Shown here: positions 42,760 to 50,832 of the stretch, piece after piece | Numbering within the stretch: the first letter of the stretch is position 1 | Layout: every line of letters starts with the position of its first letter | Assembly (NCBI RefSeq): GCF_000379805.1 | Contig: NZ_KB903533.1 | Coordinates: 28,350 to 79,594 of the forward strand | Length of the DNA: 51,245 nucleotides | Direction: 5' to 3' | Origin: Lewinella cohaerens DSM 23179 | GTDB lineage: Bacteria; Bacteroidota; Bacteroidia; Chitinophagales; Saprospiraceae | The notes under the pieces: model-generated | The model's database searches: none | The model's input: only the letters and a program-made list of their open reading frames with translations | What the model was told of the DNA's origin: nothing | Position numbers and translations under genes: made by a program

Positions 42760-43170
42760 ATGAAAAACGACAAGAAATTTTTAATGCAATTTCTCTTTTT
42801 CCCCTTTCTGTTGCTTTGTATGAGTTTAACTACATCCAATGTATACGGGCAGGAAGAATGGACAGCACCTTCTTTAGCAGATAATTTTCAGAATCCTGTA
42901 GCAGGAGATGCCAATGCTGCAAATTTAGGACGAAGCCTTTTCAAACAGATGTGTGCTATTTGTCATGGAGATAGAGGTAAAGGAGATGGTCTGGCCGGAA
43001 TGAATCTAAATCCAAGGCCATCAAACCTGCAAAGTACTGCGGTACAAGAACAAAGTGATGGCGCAATTTATTGGAAAATTACAAAGGGCAGGGCTCCAAT
43101 GGCAGCATACCAGGAAACGCTTACAGAAAGGCAACGCTGGCAGTTGGTGAATTATATACGACAACTCTAA
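42760..43170 (+). CDS. exported c-type cytochrome
   Basis: 136 residues. Signal peptide (to about VYGQ, residues 28-31), heme-binding CAICH (Cys65, Cys68, His69), and Met114 (RAPMAAY) as the probable second axial ligand. It is a small mono-heme cytochrome c of the cytochrome c551/c oxidase-type fold. It transfers electrons in the periplasm. The upstream 212 bp hold a short AT repeat (42628-42640) and no gene. A porin-like gene follows after 25 bp, then a second cytochrome. Confidence 0.9.
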   Translation: MKNDKKFLMQFLFFPFLLLCMSLTTSNVYGQEEWTAPSLADNFQNPVAGDANAANLGRSLFKQMCAICHGDRGKGDGLAGMNLNPRPSNLQSTAVQEQSDGAIYWKITKGRAPMAAYQETLTERQRWQLVNYIRQL

Positions 43171-43195
43171 TTGTTCAAGTTCAACCACTTTATAT

Positions 43196-44401
43196 ATGAA
43201 ATATCAATTAAACATATTCACGTTGGCACTCGCCTTATTCATTTGCAATGTAGCCCTTGCCCAAGACGATCAAAATACGCAGCAAGGATATAGCCTTACA
43301 GATCAGCAAAGTGCAGCTATTGATTATCTTAAACCAGGAAAAAGTCGATTCTTACTGAGGGGTTATGCTCATTCAGGGCTAGAAATGACCAGCGAGGAGA
43401 CCTCTTTCGTAGGGGGTGCCTTTAATCCTCTTTTTGTTTTTAGGCAGTCGGATCGATTGCTTTTTGAAGGTGAATTGGAGATCGAATTAGAAGGTGGCGA
43501 GACTCATTTGGGCCTAGAGTACGCAAACATGTCCTATCTGTTATCTGATGCCGTCACAGTAAGAGCAGGAAAGTTTTTACTTCCATTTGGCACCTATGTG
43601 CCGAATCTTCACCCGGCATGGATTAACAAATTCCCTACTAATCCCCTTGGTGCAGGTCATGACGGAATACTTCCTTCCGCTGACATTGGAATTGAACTTC
43701 GTGGAGCTTCTTATTTAGGAAATATCAAAACTAACTATTCGATCTATGCTGTTAATGGACCACAACTCAATGATGGAAGCGTAGAAGCCGAAGAAGGTGG
43801 CGTACTCCATTACGATATTGCACCTGACAATAATAAAGGTAAGTCTTTTGGAGGGCGAATAGGTTTTTTCCCAATGAATAATTCTGCCTTAGAAGTGGGG
43901 ATTTCCGGCCTATATGGCAAAGTTGGAAACAAAGAAGGTGATTACGAAGATATTGCTGCCTTCCTCTACGCATTTGACATGTCTTATGTCCAAAGACTTT
44001 CGTCACTGCGAAGTGTAGTAGACATCAAGGCTCAATATGCAGCCGCAAACGTGGACGAGGCAGCATTTCCAGAAGAGGACGATCCAAGCGAGTTACATTC
44101 ATTTGACAACTCAAGTTCTACATGGTTTGCCCAGTTATCCATCCGGCCCGCCTTTGTCAGTAGTAAGCTTGTACAAAACTTAGAGCTGGCAACACGATAC
44201 TCTTCAATCGAAACCCCGGAAGGAGCCCCTTGGGAAGCCAATCAACAACAATGGGAAGTTGGCTTAAACTATTGGTTTGACTGGAGAACGCTAGTAAAGG
44301 TTTCCTATAGAACGGTTAGCGGCGAGGCAGGCGGACATAGTGAAAATGAGGAAGGTGGTAGCGAGGATTCATTTTTTATTCACTGGGCAATAGGTTTTTA
44401 A
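43196..44401 (+). CDS. outer membrane beta-barrel (porin-like) protein
   Basis: 401 residues with a signal peptide (NVALAQ, about residues 18-23). Composition and strand pattern (alternating aromatic and small residues, Gly turns, terminal aromatic F in FIHWAIGF) fit a large beta-barrel. It reads like phosphate/short-chain porin-type proteins annotated without function in Bacteroidota. Located between two cytochrome c genes (25 bp gaps), suggesting that it passes a redox substrate or metal to the periplasm (inference). Confidence 0.72.
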   Translation: MKYQLNIFTLALALFICNVALAQDDQNTQQGYSLTDQQSAAIDYLKPGKSRFLLRGYAHSGLEMTSEETSFVGGAFNPLFVFRQSDRLLFEGELEIELEGGETHLGLEYANMSYLLSDAVTVRAGKFLLPFGTYVPNLHPAWINKFPTNPLGAGHDGILPSADIGIELRGASYLGNIKTNYSIYAVNGPQLNDGSVEAEEGGVLHYDIAPDNNKGKSFGGRIGFFPMNNSALEVGISGLYGKVGNKEGDYEDIAAFLYAFDMSYVQRLSSLRSVVDIKAQYAAANVDEAAFPEEDDPSELHSFDNSSSTWFAQLSIRPAFVSSKLVQNLELATRYSSIETPEGAPWEANQQQWEVGLNYWFDWRTLVKVSYRTVSGEAGGHSENEEGGSEDSFFIHWAIGF

Positions 44402-44426
44402 TAACTCCATCAACAGAAGTACTACC

Positions 44427-44696
44427 ATGAAAAGATCATTAATGATAACCGGACTCTTCTTATTAGCATTAGTCGCCATTGCAACGAATGCCTGTACTAC
44501 CACAAATAGCTTAGCTGATACCAAGTCAGGAGCGCAACTTTGGGGTGAAAACTGTCTGCGATGCCATAATAGCCCGTCTCCCGAAACATTCAGCGACGCA
44601 GAATGGGATGTTGCCGTAATGCATATGCAAGTACGAGCAAATTTAACAACTACGGAAGCAACGAAAATCGCTGACTTTCTCAAGACAGCAAATTAG
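44427..44696 (+). CDS. small c-type cytochrome lipoprotein
   Basis: 89 residues. Lipobox ends at Cys23 (TNAC), heme site CLRCH (Cys43, Cys46, His47), and Met residues near 69-71 (VMHMQV) as axial-ligand candidates. A short cytochrome c anchored to a membrane. It follows the porin-like gene by 25 bp and forms a three-gene set with it and the first cytochrome. Confidence 0.82.
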   Translation: MKRSLMITGLFLLALVAIATNACTTTNSLADTKSGAQLWGENCLRCHNSPSPETFSDAEWDVAVMHMQVRANLTTTEATKIADFLKTAN

Positions 44697-44824
44697 TAGA
44701 AGTTGTCAGGGGGCCTAAGGGATAGAATATACTAGCAGTGTTATTGAATATCCAGGGCCCCGTTTTCGCGTGGTACGCTCATAATTACCCTTGCTTATCT
44801 ATTGTTTATTCTGAATTCGATAAA

Positions 44825-45403
44825 ATGAAAAGACTACTTCATTTCTTAGTTCCTGTTTTTGTTTTAGTTATCTCATCTCTATCCGGATTTTCTCAAACAA
44901 CAGGAATATATCTGACTTTTGAAGATTTCAGCAATGAATTCATCTCTCATGAGTTCTCTTGTAATGAAAAAGGGAGTAGAATCTCTCTTGGCAATCTAAA
45001 AAGGGATTGGATCAAGGTAAAATCCCCCAAAGGTAAATTCCGATATAAAAAGTCAGAAACCTATGGATATCTCGATTGTAATGGCCAACAATTCCGTTTC
45101 TTCGAAAACCAGCTATATCAGATTAGTGAAGTTGGCCACCTTATTGTTTATCAATTAGGAGACTCCGATACAAGCTTAGGAGAAGAACTCAATAGTTTTG
45201 CAACATTTCACTTCAGCCTTAACCTAAGTGGCCCAATACTACCTCTTAATCTGGATAATCTTAAACAGGCCTACCCGGAGAACCACCAATTTCATGATTT
45301 ACTAGACGCAAACTTTAGCGGCGGGCAAGCAATATTTTCCTTTGACGAATTTCATAATACTTATAAAGTGAATAGGATACTTGGTGAGTGCTCCAACCAT
45401 TAA
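44825..45403 (+). CDS. exported hypothetical protein
   Basis: 192 residues from the ATG at 44825, which is preceded by AT-rich DNA; an upstream frame from 44738 adds 29 unlikely residues. A signal peptide ends at GFSQ (about residue 24). The rest is mixed alpha/beta with Phe/Asn-rich strands and no metal motif. I do not recognise a family. A good terminator follows at 45464. It could be an ordinary host gene or part of the island. Confidence 0.6.
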   Translation: MKRLLHFLVPVFVLVISSLSGFSQTTGIYLTFEDFSNEFISHEFSCNEKGSRISLGNLKRDWIKVKSPKGKFRYKKSETYGYLDCNGQQFRFFENQLYQISEVGHLIVYQLGDSDTSLGEELNSFATFHFSLNLSGPILPLNLDNLKQAYPENHQFHDLLDANFSGGQAIFSFDEFHNTYKVNRILGECSNH

Positions 45404-45463
45404 TCCTGTTTTAATCCACATCAAAGTAATATTTGAAGGGCATTACAGTATCTTTTAGCTAGC

Positions 45464-45501
45464 AGCGTGGATCACTATTGAGTGGTCCGCGCTTTATTTT
45501 T
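45464..45501 (+). terminator. rho-independent terminator
   Basis: AGCGTGGATCAC (45464-45475) pairs with GTGGTCCGCGCT (45482-45493), including two G-U pairs, with a 6-base loop, then TTATTTTT. It ends transcription of the exported protein gene and insulates the CopA operon. Confidence 0.8.
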
Positions 45502-45602
45502 GGAATTACTGTACCTAAACAAAAAGCTGCAAATTTCTCTCAAAAAAGTATAACAGCTTCATCTTCCATTACCCTGATCTTTGCACTATAAAAGATAGAA
45601 AT

Positions 45603-47861
45603 ATGAGTGCAGAGGTTATCATGGAAAATAAAAATGATAGAAAGCAGTCTACTAAAGACCGTTTTCCCGTCACGGGGATGAGTTGTGCATCTTGCTCAGC
45701 CAGTGTGGAGTCTATCCTGAATCAACTACCGGGAGTACATGAAGCCTCGGTCAATTTCGCCAATACTACAGCAACAGTAGAATTTGACAATTCTCTTATC
45801 AGTGAACAAGAGCTACAGGCGGCACTACAAGCGGTAGGTTATGACCTGATCTTAGGTGATAATGATTCCAACGCATTAGAAGAGCAGGAGGATCGGGCTA
45901 CACAATCCTATCAGAAAGCGTTGCGTAAAACGATCTGGGCCGCTGTACTAACACTTCCGGTTTTTATCCTTGGTATGTTTTATATGCACTGGGTTCCAGG
46001 TAGATGGATTTCACTGCCTCTCAGTGCGATAGTGCTATTCTGGTTTGGGCGTGATTTCTTTATTGGTGCGTATCGGCAAGCTAAATTCGGTAAGGCTAAC
46101 ATGGACACACTGGTAGCCTTGAGCACAGGGATAGCTTTCTTCTTTAGCTTGTTCAATACCCTCTTTCCTGACTTTTTTATTTCCCGAGGCTTTGAGAGCC
46201 ACGTATACTACGAAGCGGCGACCGTTATAATCACTTTCATTTCGCTGGGCAAATTACTGGAAGAACGAGCTAAATCGAATACTTCTTCTGCCATCAAAAA
46301 ATTAATTGGATTACAACCAAAGACCGTACGAATTGTAGAGGACGGTATGGAAATCACTATTCCAATTGAACAAGTCAAGCGAGGACAGCATATAGTTATT
46401 AAGCCAGGTGAAAAAATACCGGTTGACGGTAGTATTATCACAGGGGACAGTTTCGTTGATGAAAGCATGATCACTGGTGAGCCGATAGCAGTGCACAAAA
46501 CCGTTGGTGACACGCTATTTGCAGGTACGATTAACCAGAAAGGAAGCTTTCGATTTGAAGCGGAGAAGGTAGGGCAAGAGACATTACTTGCTCAGATCAT
46601 CCAAATGGTGCAAGAAGCACAAGGAAGTAAAGCTCCCGTTCAGGGGTTGGTCGATAAGATCGCTGGAGTCTTTGTCCCCACAGTAATTGTGATTGCAATC
46701 ATTACCTTCACGGCATGGATGATATTGGGTGGGCAGGATGCCTTTTTTCATGCATTACTAAATGCTATAGCGGTGTTGGTTATCGCCTGTCCGTGCGCGC
46801 TTGGTCTTGCTACCCCTACGGCTATTATGGTAGGGATTGGGAAAGGTGCAGAACATAATATTCTCATTAAAGATGCAGAAAGTCTGGAGTTAGGATACAA
46901 GGTTAATGCCGTCATCCTAGACAAAACTGGAACTATTACGGAAGGGCATCCAGAGGTACAGCGTACACACTGGACTGAGACCGCTACTTCATACGACAAA
47001 GGAGTCTTACGCCGCATAGAAGAACAGTCTGAGCACCCATTAGCCGAAGCGGTAATCAAGTATCTGGAGCAAGAAGGAACCCCAACGGAAGAAGTGACCA
47101 ATTTCAATAGTATTACCGGTAAAGGTGTACGCGGGACAGGAGTGAAGGGAGTAACCTACTTCGTAGGTAATTTCAAATTGATAGCAGAGCACAATTTAGA
47201 GATCACTGCCGAAGTAACGCAAACTTACCAAGAGTGGAGTGAAGAAGGTATGACCGTCATTTTCTTTGCAAACCAAAAGACAGTGCTCGGAATACTGGGT
47301 ATAACTGATAAGATAAAGCCTACTTCTGCTAAGGCCATTGCCCTACTACAAAAGCGAGGCATAGCTGTGCATATGCTAACCGGGGACAATGCTAGAACAG
47401 CCGCAGCTGTATCTAAGCTAGTAGGTATTACGAAATTCCAGGCCGAAGTAATGCCTAGTGATAAAGCAAATTATGTAAAGCAACTTCAACAGGAAGGCTA
47501 TACAGTAGCCATGGTCGGTGATGGCATCAATGACTCGCAAGCTTTGGCACAGGCAGATGTTAGCATCGCAATGGGCAAAGGATCGGACATTGCTATTGAT
47601 GTGGCAAAGATGACCCTAATTACGTCTGACTTAATGGCTATTCCTCAAGCACTGAAACTATCCAAGAAAACGGTAATTGGGATACGGCAAAATCTATTCT
47701 GGGCCTTCATTTATAATTTAATCGGAATTCCGATTGCGGCGGGTCTACTGTATCCAATCAATGGGTTTGAGCTTGACCCCATGATTGCCGGTGCAGCGAT
47801 GGCACTTAGTTCCGTGTCAGTAGTCACTAACAGCTTACGTTTAAAACAAATAAAAATTTGA
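45603..47861 (+). CDS. copA: Cu(I)-exporting P1B-type ATPase (CopA type)
   Basis: 752 residues. One N-terminal HMA domain (about 20-85) with GMSCASC (Cys28, Cys31). Eight membrane helices, transport motif CPC (Cys396, Cys398), actuator TGEP, phosphorylation DKTGTITEG with Asp440, and the ATP-binding GDGINDSQAL. P1B-1 ATPases pump Cu(I) or Ag(I) out of the cytoplasm. It is the only CPC-type pump here; the CPH-type pump is at 38203. The CopZ-like chaperone follows after 7 bp and presumably delivers copper. A second start at ATG 45621 is possible. Confidence 0.95.
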   Translation: MSAEVIMENKNDRKQSTKDRFPVTGMSCASCSASVESILNQLPGVHEASVNFANTTATVEFDNSLISEQELQAALQAVGYDLILGDNDSNALEEQEDRATQSYQKALRKTIWAAVLTLPVFILGMFYMHWVPGRWISLPLSAIVLFWFGRDFFIGAYRQAKFGKANMDTLVALSTGIAFFFSLFNTLFPDFFISRGFESHVYYEAATVIITFISLGKLLEERAKSNTSSAIKKLIGLQPKTVRIVEDGMEITIPIEQVKRGQHIVIKPGEKIPVDGSIITGDSFVDESMITGEPIAVHKTVGDTLFAGTINQKGSFRFEAEKVGQETLLAQIIQMVQEAQGSKAPVQGLVDKIAGVFVPTVIVIAIITFTAWMILGGQDAFFHALLNAIAVLVIACPCALGLATPTAIMVGIGKGAEHNILIKDAESLELGYKVNAVILDKTGTITEGHPEVQRTHWTETATSYDKGVLRRIEEQSEHPLAEAVIKYLEQEGTPTEEVTNFNSITGKGVRGTGVKGVTYFVGNFKLIAEHNLEITAEVTQTYQEWSEEGMTVIFFANQKTVLGILGITDKIKPTSAKAIALLQKRGIAVHMLTGDNARTAAAVSKLVGITKFQAEVMPSDKANYVKQLQQEGYTVAMVGDGINDSQALAQADVSIAMGKGSDIAIDVAKMTLITSDLMAIPQALKLSKKTVIGIRQNLFWAFIYNLIGIPIAAGLLYPINGFELDPMIAGAAMALSSVSVVTNSLRLKQIKI

Positions 47862-47868
47862 TCGAATC

Positions 47869-48078
47869 ATGAAAGAGCTAAAATTCAAAACCAATATTAA
47901 TTGTTCAGGTTGTTTATCCAAAGTGACTCCCATACTGGAAGCCAAAGAAGGCATCGCTGTCTGGCAGGTTGATTTGCAGGATGATGACCGTACCCTAACG
48001 GTAAAAACAAGTGACTTAACGGAAGAAGAAGTACAGGCTGCCGTAGCAGAGGCTGGTTTTAGAGCAGAAGCGAAGTAG
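47869..48078 (+). CDS. CopZ-like HMA copper chaperone
   Basis: 69 residues, a lone HMA domain with NCSGC (Cys12, Cys15). Length and fold match copper chaperones such as CopZ/Atx1, although this motif starts INC rather than the usual GMxC. It follows CopA by 7 bp and probably carries Cu(I) to it. A hairpin with T-run follows at 48108. Confidence 0.85.
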   Translation: MKELKFKTNINCSGCLSKVTPILEAKEGIAVWQVDLQDDDRTLTVKTSDLTEEEVQAAVAEAGFRAEAK

Positions 48079-48107
48079 CAAATACAATTATTTTGAAACT
48101 ATGCATT

Positions 48108-48149
48108 AAAGAGGAGCTACTATCAACGCGGGTTAGTCCGCTCCTCTTT
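48108..48149 (+). terminator. terminator between CopZ-like gene and resolvase (possibly bidirectional)
   Basis: AAAGAGGAGC (48108-48117) and GCTCCTCTTT (48140-48149) are exact reverse complements; on the plus strand TTTTTG follows. The converging resolvase gene ends inside the loop at 48123, so the hairpin can stop transcripts from both sides. Confidence 0.75.
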
Positions 48150-48725
48150 TTGTCCAAGTTGGATGCCTCTATGCTTGAGTAATTTGTAGAATGTACTTCT
48201 AGCCACACCTAAATGTTGGCAGATTTGGCTTACTGATAGATTACCCTCTCGGTATAAAGTCTCTGAGATGATGGCCTTGTCCTTAGCTTGTTGAGATAAA
48301 CCTTTGGGTCGCCCACCTTTTCGACCACGCGCGCGGGCAGAATCTAGTCCCGCTTTGGTGCGCTCACTGATGATGTCGCGCTCAAATTCTGCTAGTGCGG
48401 CAAACAGATGGAAAGTTAGTTTCCCTTGTGGAGTAGTGGTGTCAATAGCATCATTGAGCGATTTCAGACCCGCACCCTTGTCCTGTATCTCGGTGACAAG
48501 ATTTACCAAGTCGCGCAGTGACCGCCCTAGCCTATCCAATTTCCAGATAATGACAATATCACCTTTACGTAGCTGATCTATCATTCGGCGAAGTTCTGGT
48601 CGGTCAGTTTTAGCACCACTCGCTTTCTCTTCAAAGAAGAGTTCGCAGCCTTCTTTGGCTAAAGCATCATTCTGTAAAGCGAGGTTTTGGTCTTTGGTAC
48701 TTACTCTGGCATATCCGATTTTCAA
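48123..48725 (-). CDS. serine recombinase (Tn3 resolvase/DNA invertase family)
   Basis: 200 residues. N-terminal catalytic domain with active Ser9 (GYARVSTKDQ), Arg-rich helix (KLDRLGRSLRDLVNL), and ERDIISERTKAGL linker. C-terminal helix-turn-helix (VSQICQHLGVARSTFYKLL). It cuts and rejoins DNA at paired res or hix sites, for plasmid dimer resolution or transposon cointegrate resolution. No Tn3 transposase or 38-bp inverted repeats are seen here. It is 11 bp after vapC on the same strand. Confidence 0.93.
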   Translation of the reverse strand: MKIGYARVSTKDQNLALQNDALAKEGCELFFEEKASGAKTDRPELRRMIDQLRKGDIVIIWKLDRLGRSLRDLVNLVTEIQDKGAGLKSLNDAIDTTTPQGKLTFHLFAALAEFERDIISERTKAGLDSARARGRKGGRPKGLSQQAKDKAIISETLYREGNLSVSQICQHLGVARSTFYKLLKHRGIQLGQKEERTNPR

Positions 48726-48736
48726 AATAAAACCTC

Positions 48737-49168
48737 CTAGAGCAAGACTATTATATCTTCTGGCTTTTCCATAAGGTATAATGATTTTACACCTTTATCA
48801 AAAGTCACAAACTTTAAGCTCTCACGATAAGCTAAACCTGTTAAATATGCATCAGTTAGCTGCTTGGAGTTTAACACATAATCAAAATTTATAGTGCCAT
48901 CATCTAAAGGGTAACTATCAGCGATAAATTTATGATGAGGGTATATTTTTTTAAGTCTGCCAAAATACCCATTAACTATCTTCGGAGTTGAGCCTTCTAA
49001 TCCATATGCAGGATTTGATAAAATCCTTACTATGCCATTCTCCGTTATTGGGCAAGTCGACCATCCATTTTCACAATTCTTACTTAACCAATCACTGGCA
49101 ATAGAATGATGAATATGATCTTCATCAAGGATAGAAATCAATACATTAACATCAAGTAACCAACTCAT
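48737..49168 (-). CDS. vapC: PIN-domain toxin (VapC-like)
   Basis: 143 residues. Acidic active-site residues of a PIN ribonuclease are visible: Asp6 (LLDVNVL), Glu43 area (CPITENG), Asp in TDAYLTGLA and TFDKG. VapC toxins cut tRNA or rRNA. Its start overlaps the antitoxin stop by 1 base (TAATG), a typical toxin-antitoxin layout. Length is normal. Confidence 0.85.
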   Translation of the reverse strand: MSWLLDVNVLISILDEDHIHHSIASDWLSKNCENGWSTCPITENGIVRILSNPAYGLEGSTPKIVNGYFGRLKKIYPHHKFIADSYPLDDGTINFDYVLNSKQLTDAYLTGLAYRESLKFVTFDKGVKSLYLMEKPEDIIVLL

Positions 49169-49398
49169 TAGAAGCCTTCTTCTTCCCTGATCTTATTAAT
49201 AAGCTCATTGGTGATCTTCTTGCCCGTATTTCTTGTGGGTATTATTGGAAAATCTTCGGCCTCAAACTTTGGCAGCTCTCTATCTAATCCTTTTCTTACC
49301 AATTCTGAAATGGTATCACCTATCGAATTATTATTCGTTTGCGCCAGATGCTTTGCTATGATGTATACTTCATCATCTATGTTTAGGGTAGTTCTCAT
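49168..49398 (-). CDS. vapB: VapB-like antitoxin (ribbon-helix-helix type)
   Basis: 76 residues. N-terminal ribbon-helix-helix pattern (MRTTLNIDDEVYIIAKHLAQ), acidic C-terminus (NKIREEEGF) that would wrap the toxin. Such antitoxins bind their own promoter. It lies upstream of vapC, overlapping by 1 base. Two overlapping palindromes lie 28-56 bp upstream of its start. Confidence 0.8.
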   Translation of the reverse strand: MRTTLNIDDEVYIIAKHLAQTNNNSIGDTISELVRKGLDRELPKFEAEDFPIIPTRNTGKKITNELINKIREEEGF

Positions 49399-49425
49399 TT
49401 TTTAGTAAACCTCTCTTAATTACCA

Positions 49426-49454
49426 CATCTGATGATATAGCATCAGATGCTATA
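49426..49454. promoter_or_regulatory. interlocked palindromes, probable VapBC operator
   Basis: CATCTGATG (49426-49434) and CATCAGATG (49441-49449) form one 9-bp inverted repeat; the overlapping TATAGCATC (49436-49444) and GATGCTATA (49446-49454) form another around a single central base. The location just upstream of the antitoxin gene fits autoregulation. A resolvase binding site is the alternative. Confidence 0.55.
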
Positions 49455-49916
49455 AGTCAAGGTAATATTGTACCGCAAAAGGATGCTAACCTAGCTTTAT
49501 CGTACTTTGATTTAGTAGACCAGTTTTTTGTACTGCTGGTGAAAGAAAAAATGGAAAATGGAGGTTGATTGATTGGTGTTCGGGAAAACGGTCGTTTTTG
49601 TGGACAGCAGAGGTCTGCACCACTGTCGAAAAAACTGTTCTAATTTTGATGATAATTGTTTCGATACTTTACGAAACTAAGACGATCTATTTGCTCTAGA
49701 TTCGGACTTTGGGTACTGGAAAGCGAACGAGAAGTCAATTAGTCTACTCATTGAAAATTTCTTGCCTGTTCACTAGAAAGTGGTATCATTTTGTCTGATA
49801 ACGGCAACCTTATAAAGTTTAACATTGTTTTGTTTGAAATAAATCTAATACCAAAACTATTTTCAACATGAGCTTAAAGAAATATCACATCACTAAAACC
49901 AGTAAAGGATAAGATT
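49455..49916. other. gene-free stretch before the TIR gene
   Basis: No gene on either strand. It holds a short AAAACG/CGTTTT palindrome (49585-49598) and AT-rich DNA before the TIR gene, presumably its promoter. No clear consensus promoter seen. Confidence 0.4.
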
Positions 49917-50636
49917 ATGGCACGATGTACAGCACCGGTAAATGGCCATCGGACAGCAAGCGGAACAGCAAACTGTCCTGCTTGTGGTGGCAGCTCTAGA
50001 GGTTATAGCTCCTACGGGTATTCATCATACTCCTACTCTTCTCCGTCACGTAGCAGCGGAGGAAGTAGCGGCAGTTCAGGTCACGGACGATCAGGGCGAA
50101 CGATGAGAGCACGTTGGTCTCCTGCGGGTTCTTCGGTTTACTACACACCAAATGAAATACAAACGCTCACGCCTATTCGTGAAAATATTGTTGAGCGGTC
50201 TTCTATTCCTGACGTAAGAGACGTTTTCTTGTGCCATGCGTGGGACGACCGAAAAGGTGCAGCCAAAGATTTGTGCGAACATTTACAGTCTAACGGCGTA
50301 TCCGTCTGGTTCAGTGAGAAGGACATCCTCTTAGGCGCACCCTTCCTTCGTGAGATTGATAAAGGCTTGGCCAAATCAAGAGTTGGGATCGTTCTGGTTA
50401 CTCCGTCGTTTCTCAAGCGTGTTCAAAATGCGGGCATTGCAGATAAAGAACTCTCTGCATTACTTGCCCGAAACCTTCTCATTCCGATTGTACATGATAC
50501 GACCTATGATGCTCTTCGGGATGTAAGTCCGCTACTTGGCTCCCGCAATGGTTTGGACACATCTGAAGACTCAATGGAACGAGTAGCTGTGAGACTTGCT
50601 GACCTGATTAAGGTTGATGAGGTCGTATGCGAGTAG
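49917..50636 (+). CDS. TIR-domain protein with Cys and Ser/Tyr/Gly-rich N-terminus
   Basis: 239 residues. N-terminus has a small Cys/His cluster (Cys4, His11, Cys20, Cys23) and a low-complexity Ser/Tyr/Gly segment (about 26-60). TIR domain about 102-235: DVFLCHAWDDRKGAA, SVWFSEKDILLG, VLVTPSFLKR, and Glu178 in ADKELSALL, at the position of the catalytic Glu of NADase TIR domains. TIR proteins cleave NAD or bind related nucleotides; many act in anti-phage defence. No partner defence gene is seen next to it. Related proteins with this architecture occur in actinobacteria, so transfer is possible. Confidence 0.88.
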   Translation: MARCTAPVNGHRTASGTANCPACGGSSRGYSSYGYSSYSYSSPSRSSGGSSGSSGHGRSGRTMRARWSPAGSSVYYTPNEIQTLTPIRENIVERSSIPDVRDVFLCHAWDDRKGAAKDLCEHLQSNGVSVWFSEKDILLGAPFLREIDKGLAKSRVGIVLVTPSFLKRVQNAGIADKELSALLARNLLIPIVHDTTYDALRDVSPLLGSRNGLDTSEDSMERVAVRLADLIKVDEVVCE

Positions 50637-50738
50637 TTTTTTAGGCTTCAGCCACGCCAATGTAGTAGCCGCTTTCTTAGCTTTTACCGAAGAAAAATGA
50701 GGAGGCTGACTCGTGCCAATTTTCTCATAGAATACAAT

Positions 50739-50765
50739 TAAGGGGTGGCCAATTGGCCGCCCTTT
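50739..50765 (+). terminator. strong rho-independent terminator after the TIR gene
   Basis: AAGGGGTGGCC (50739-50749) and GGCCGCCCTTT (50754-50764) pair over 11 positions with two G-U pairs and a 4-base loop AATT, followed by T residues. It ends transcription of the TIR gene and separates it from the minus-strand ArdA gene. Confidence 0.75.
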
Positions 50766-50832
50766 TGCTTTCTGGTCATAACAATGCGAACGATTTTCGA
50801 TAAAGAATTCCTATTGAGCAAGATGAACCGCC

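Noticed and set aside
48123-48725. Tn3-family transposon
   Set aside because: The resolvase is present but no transposase and no 38-bp terminal repeats are visible.
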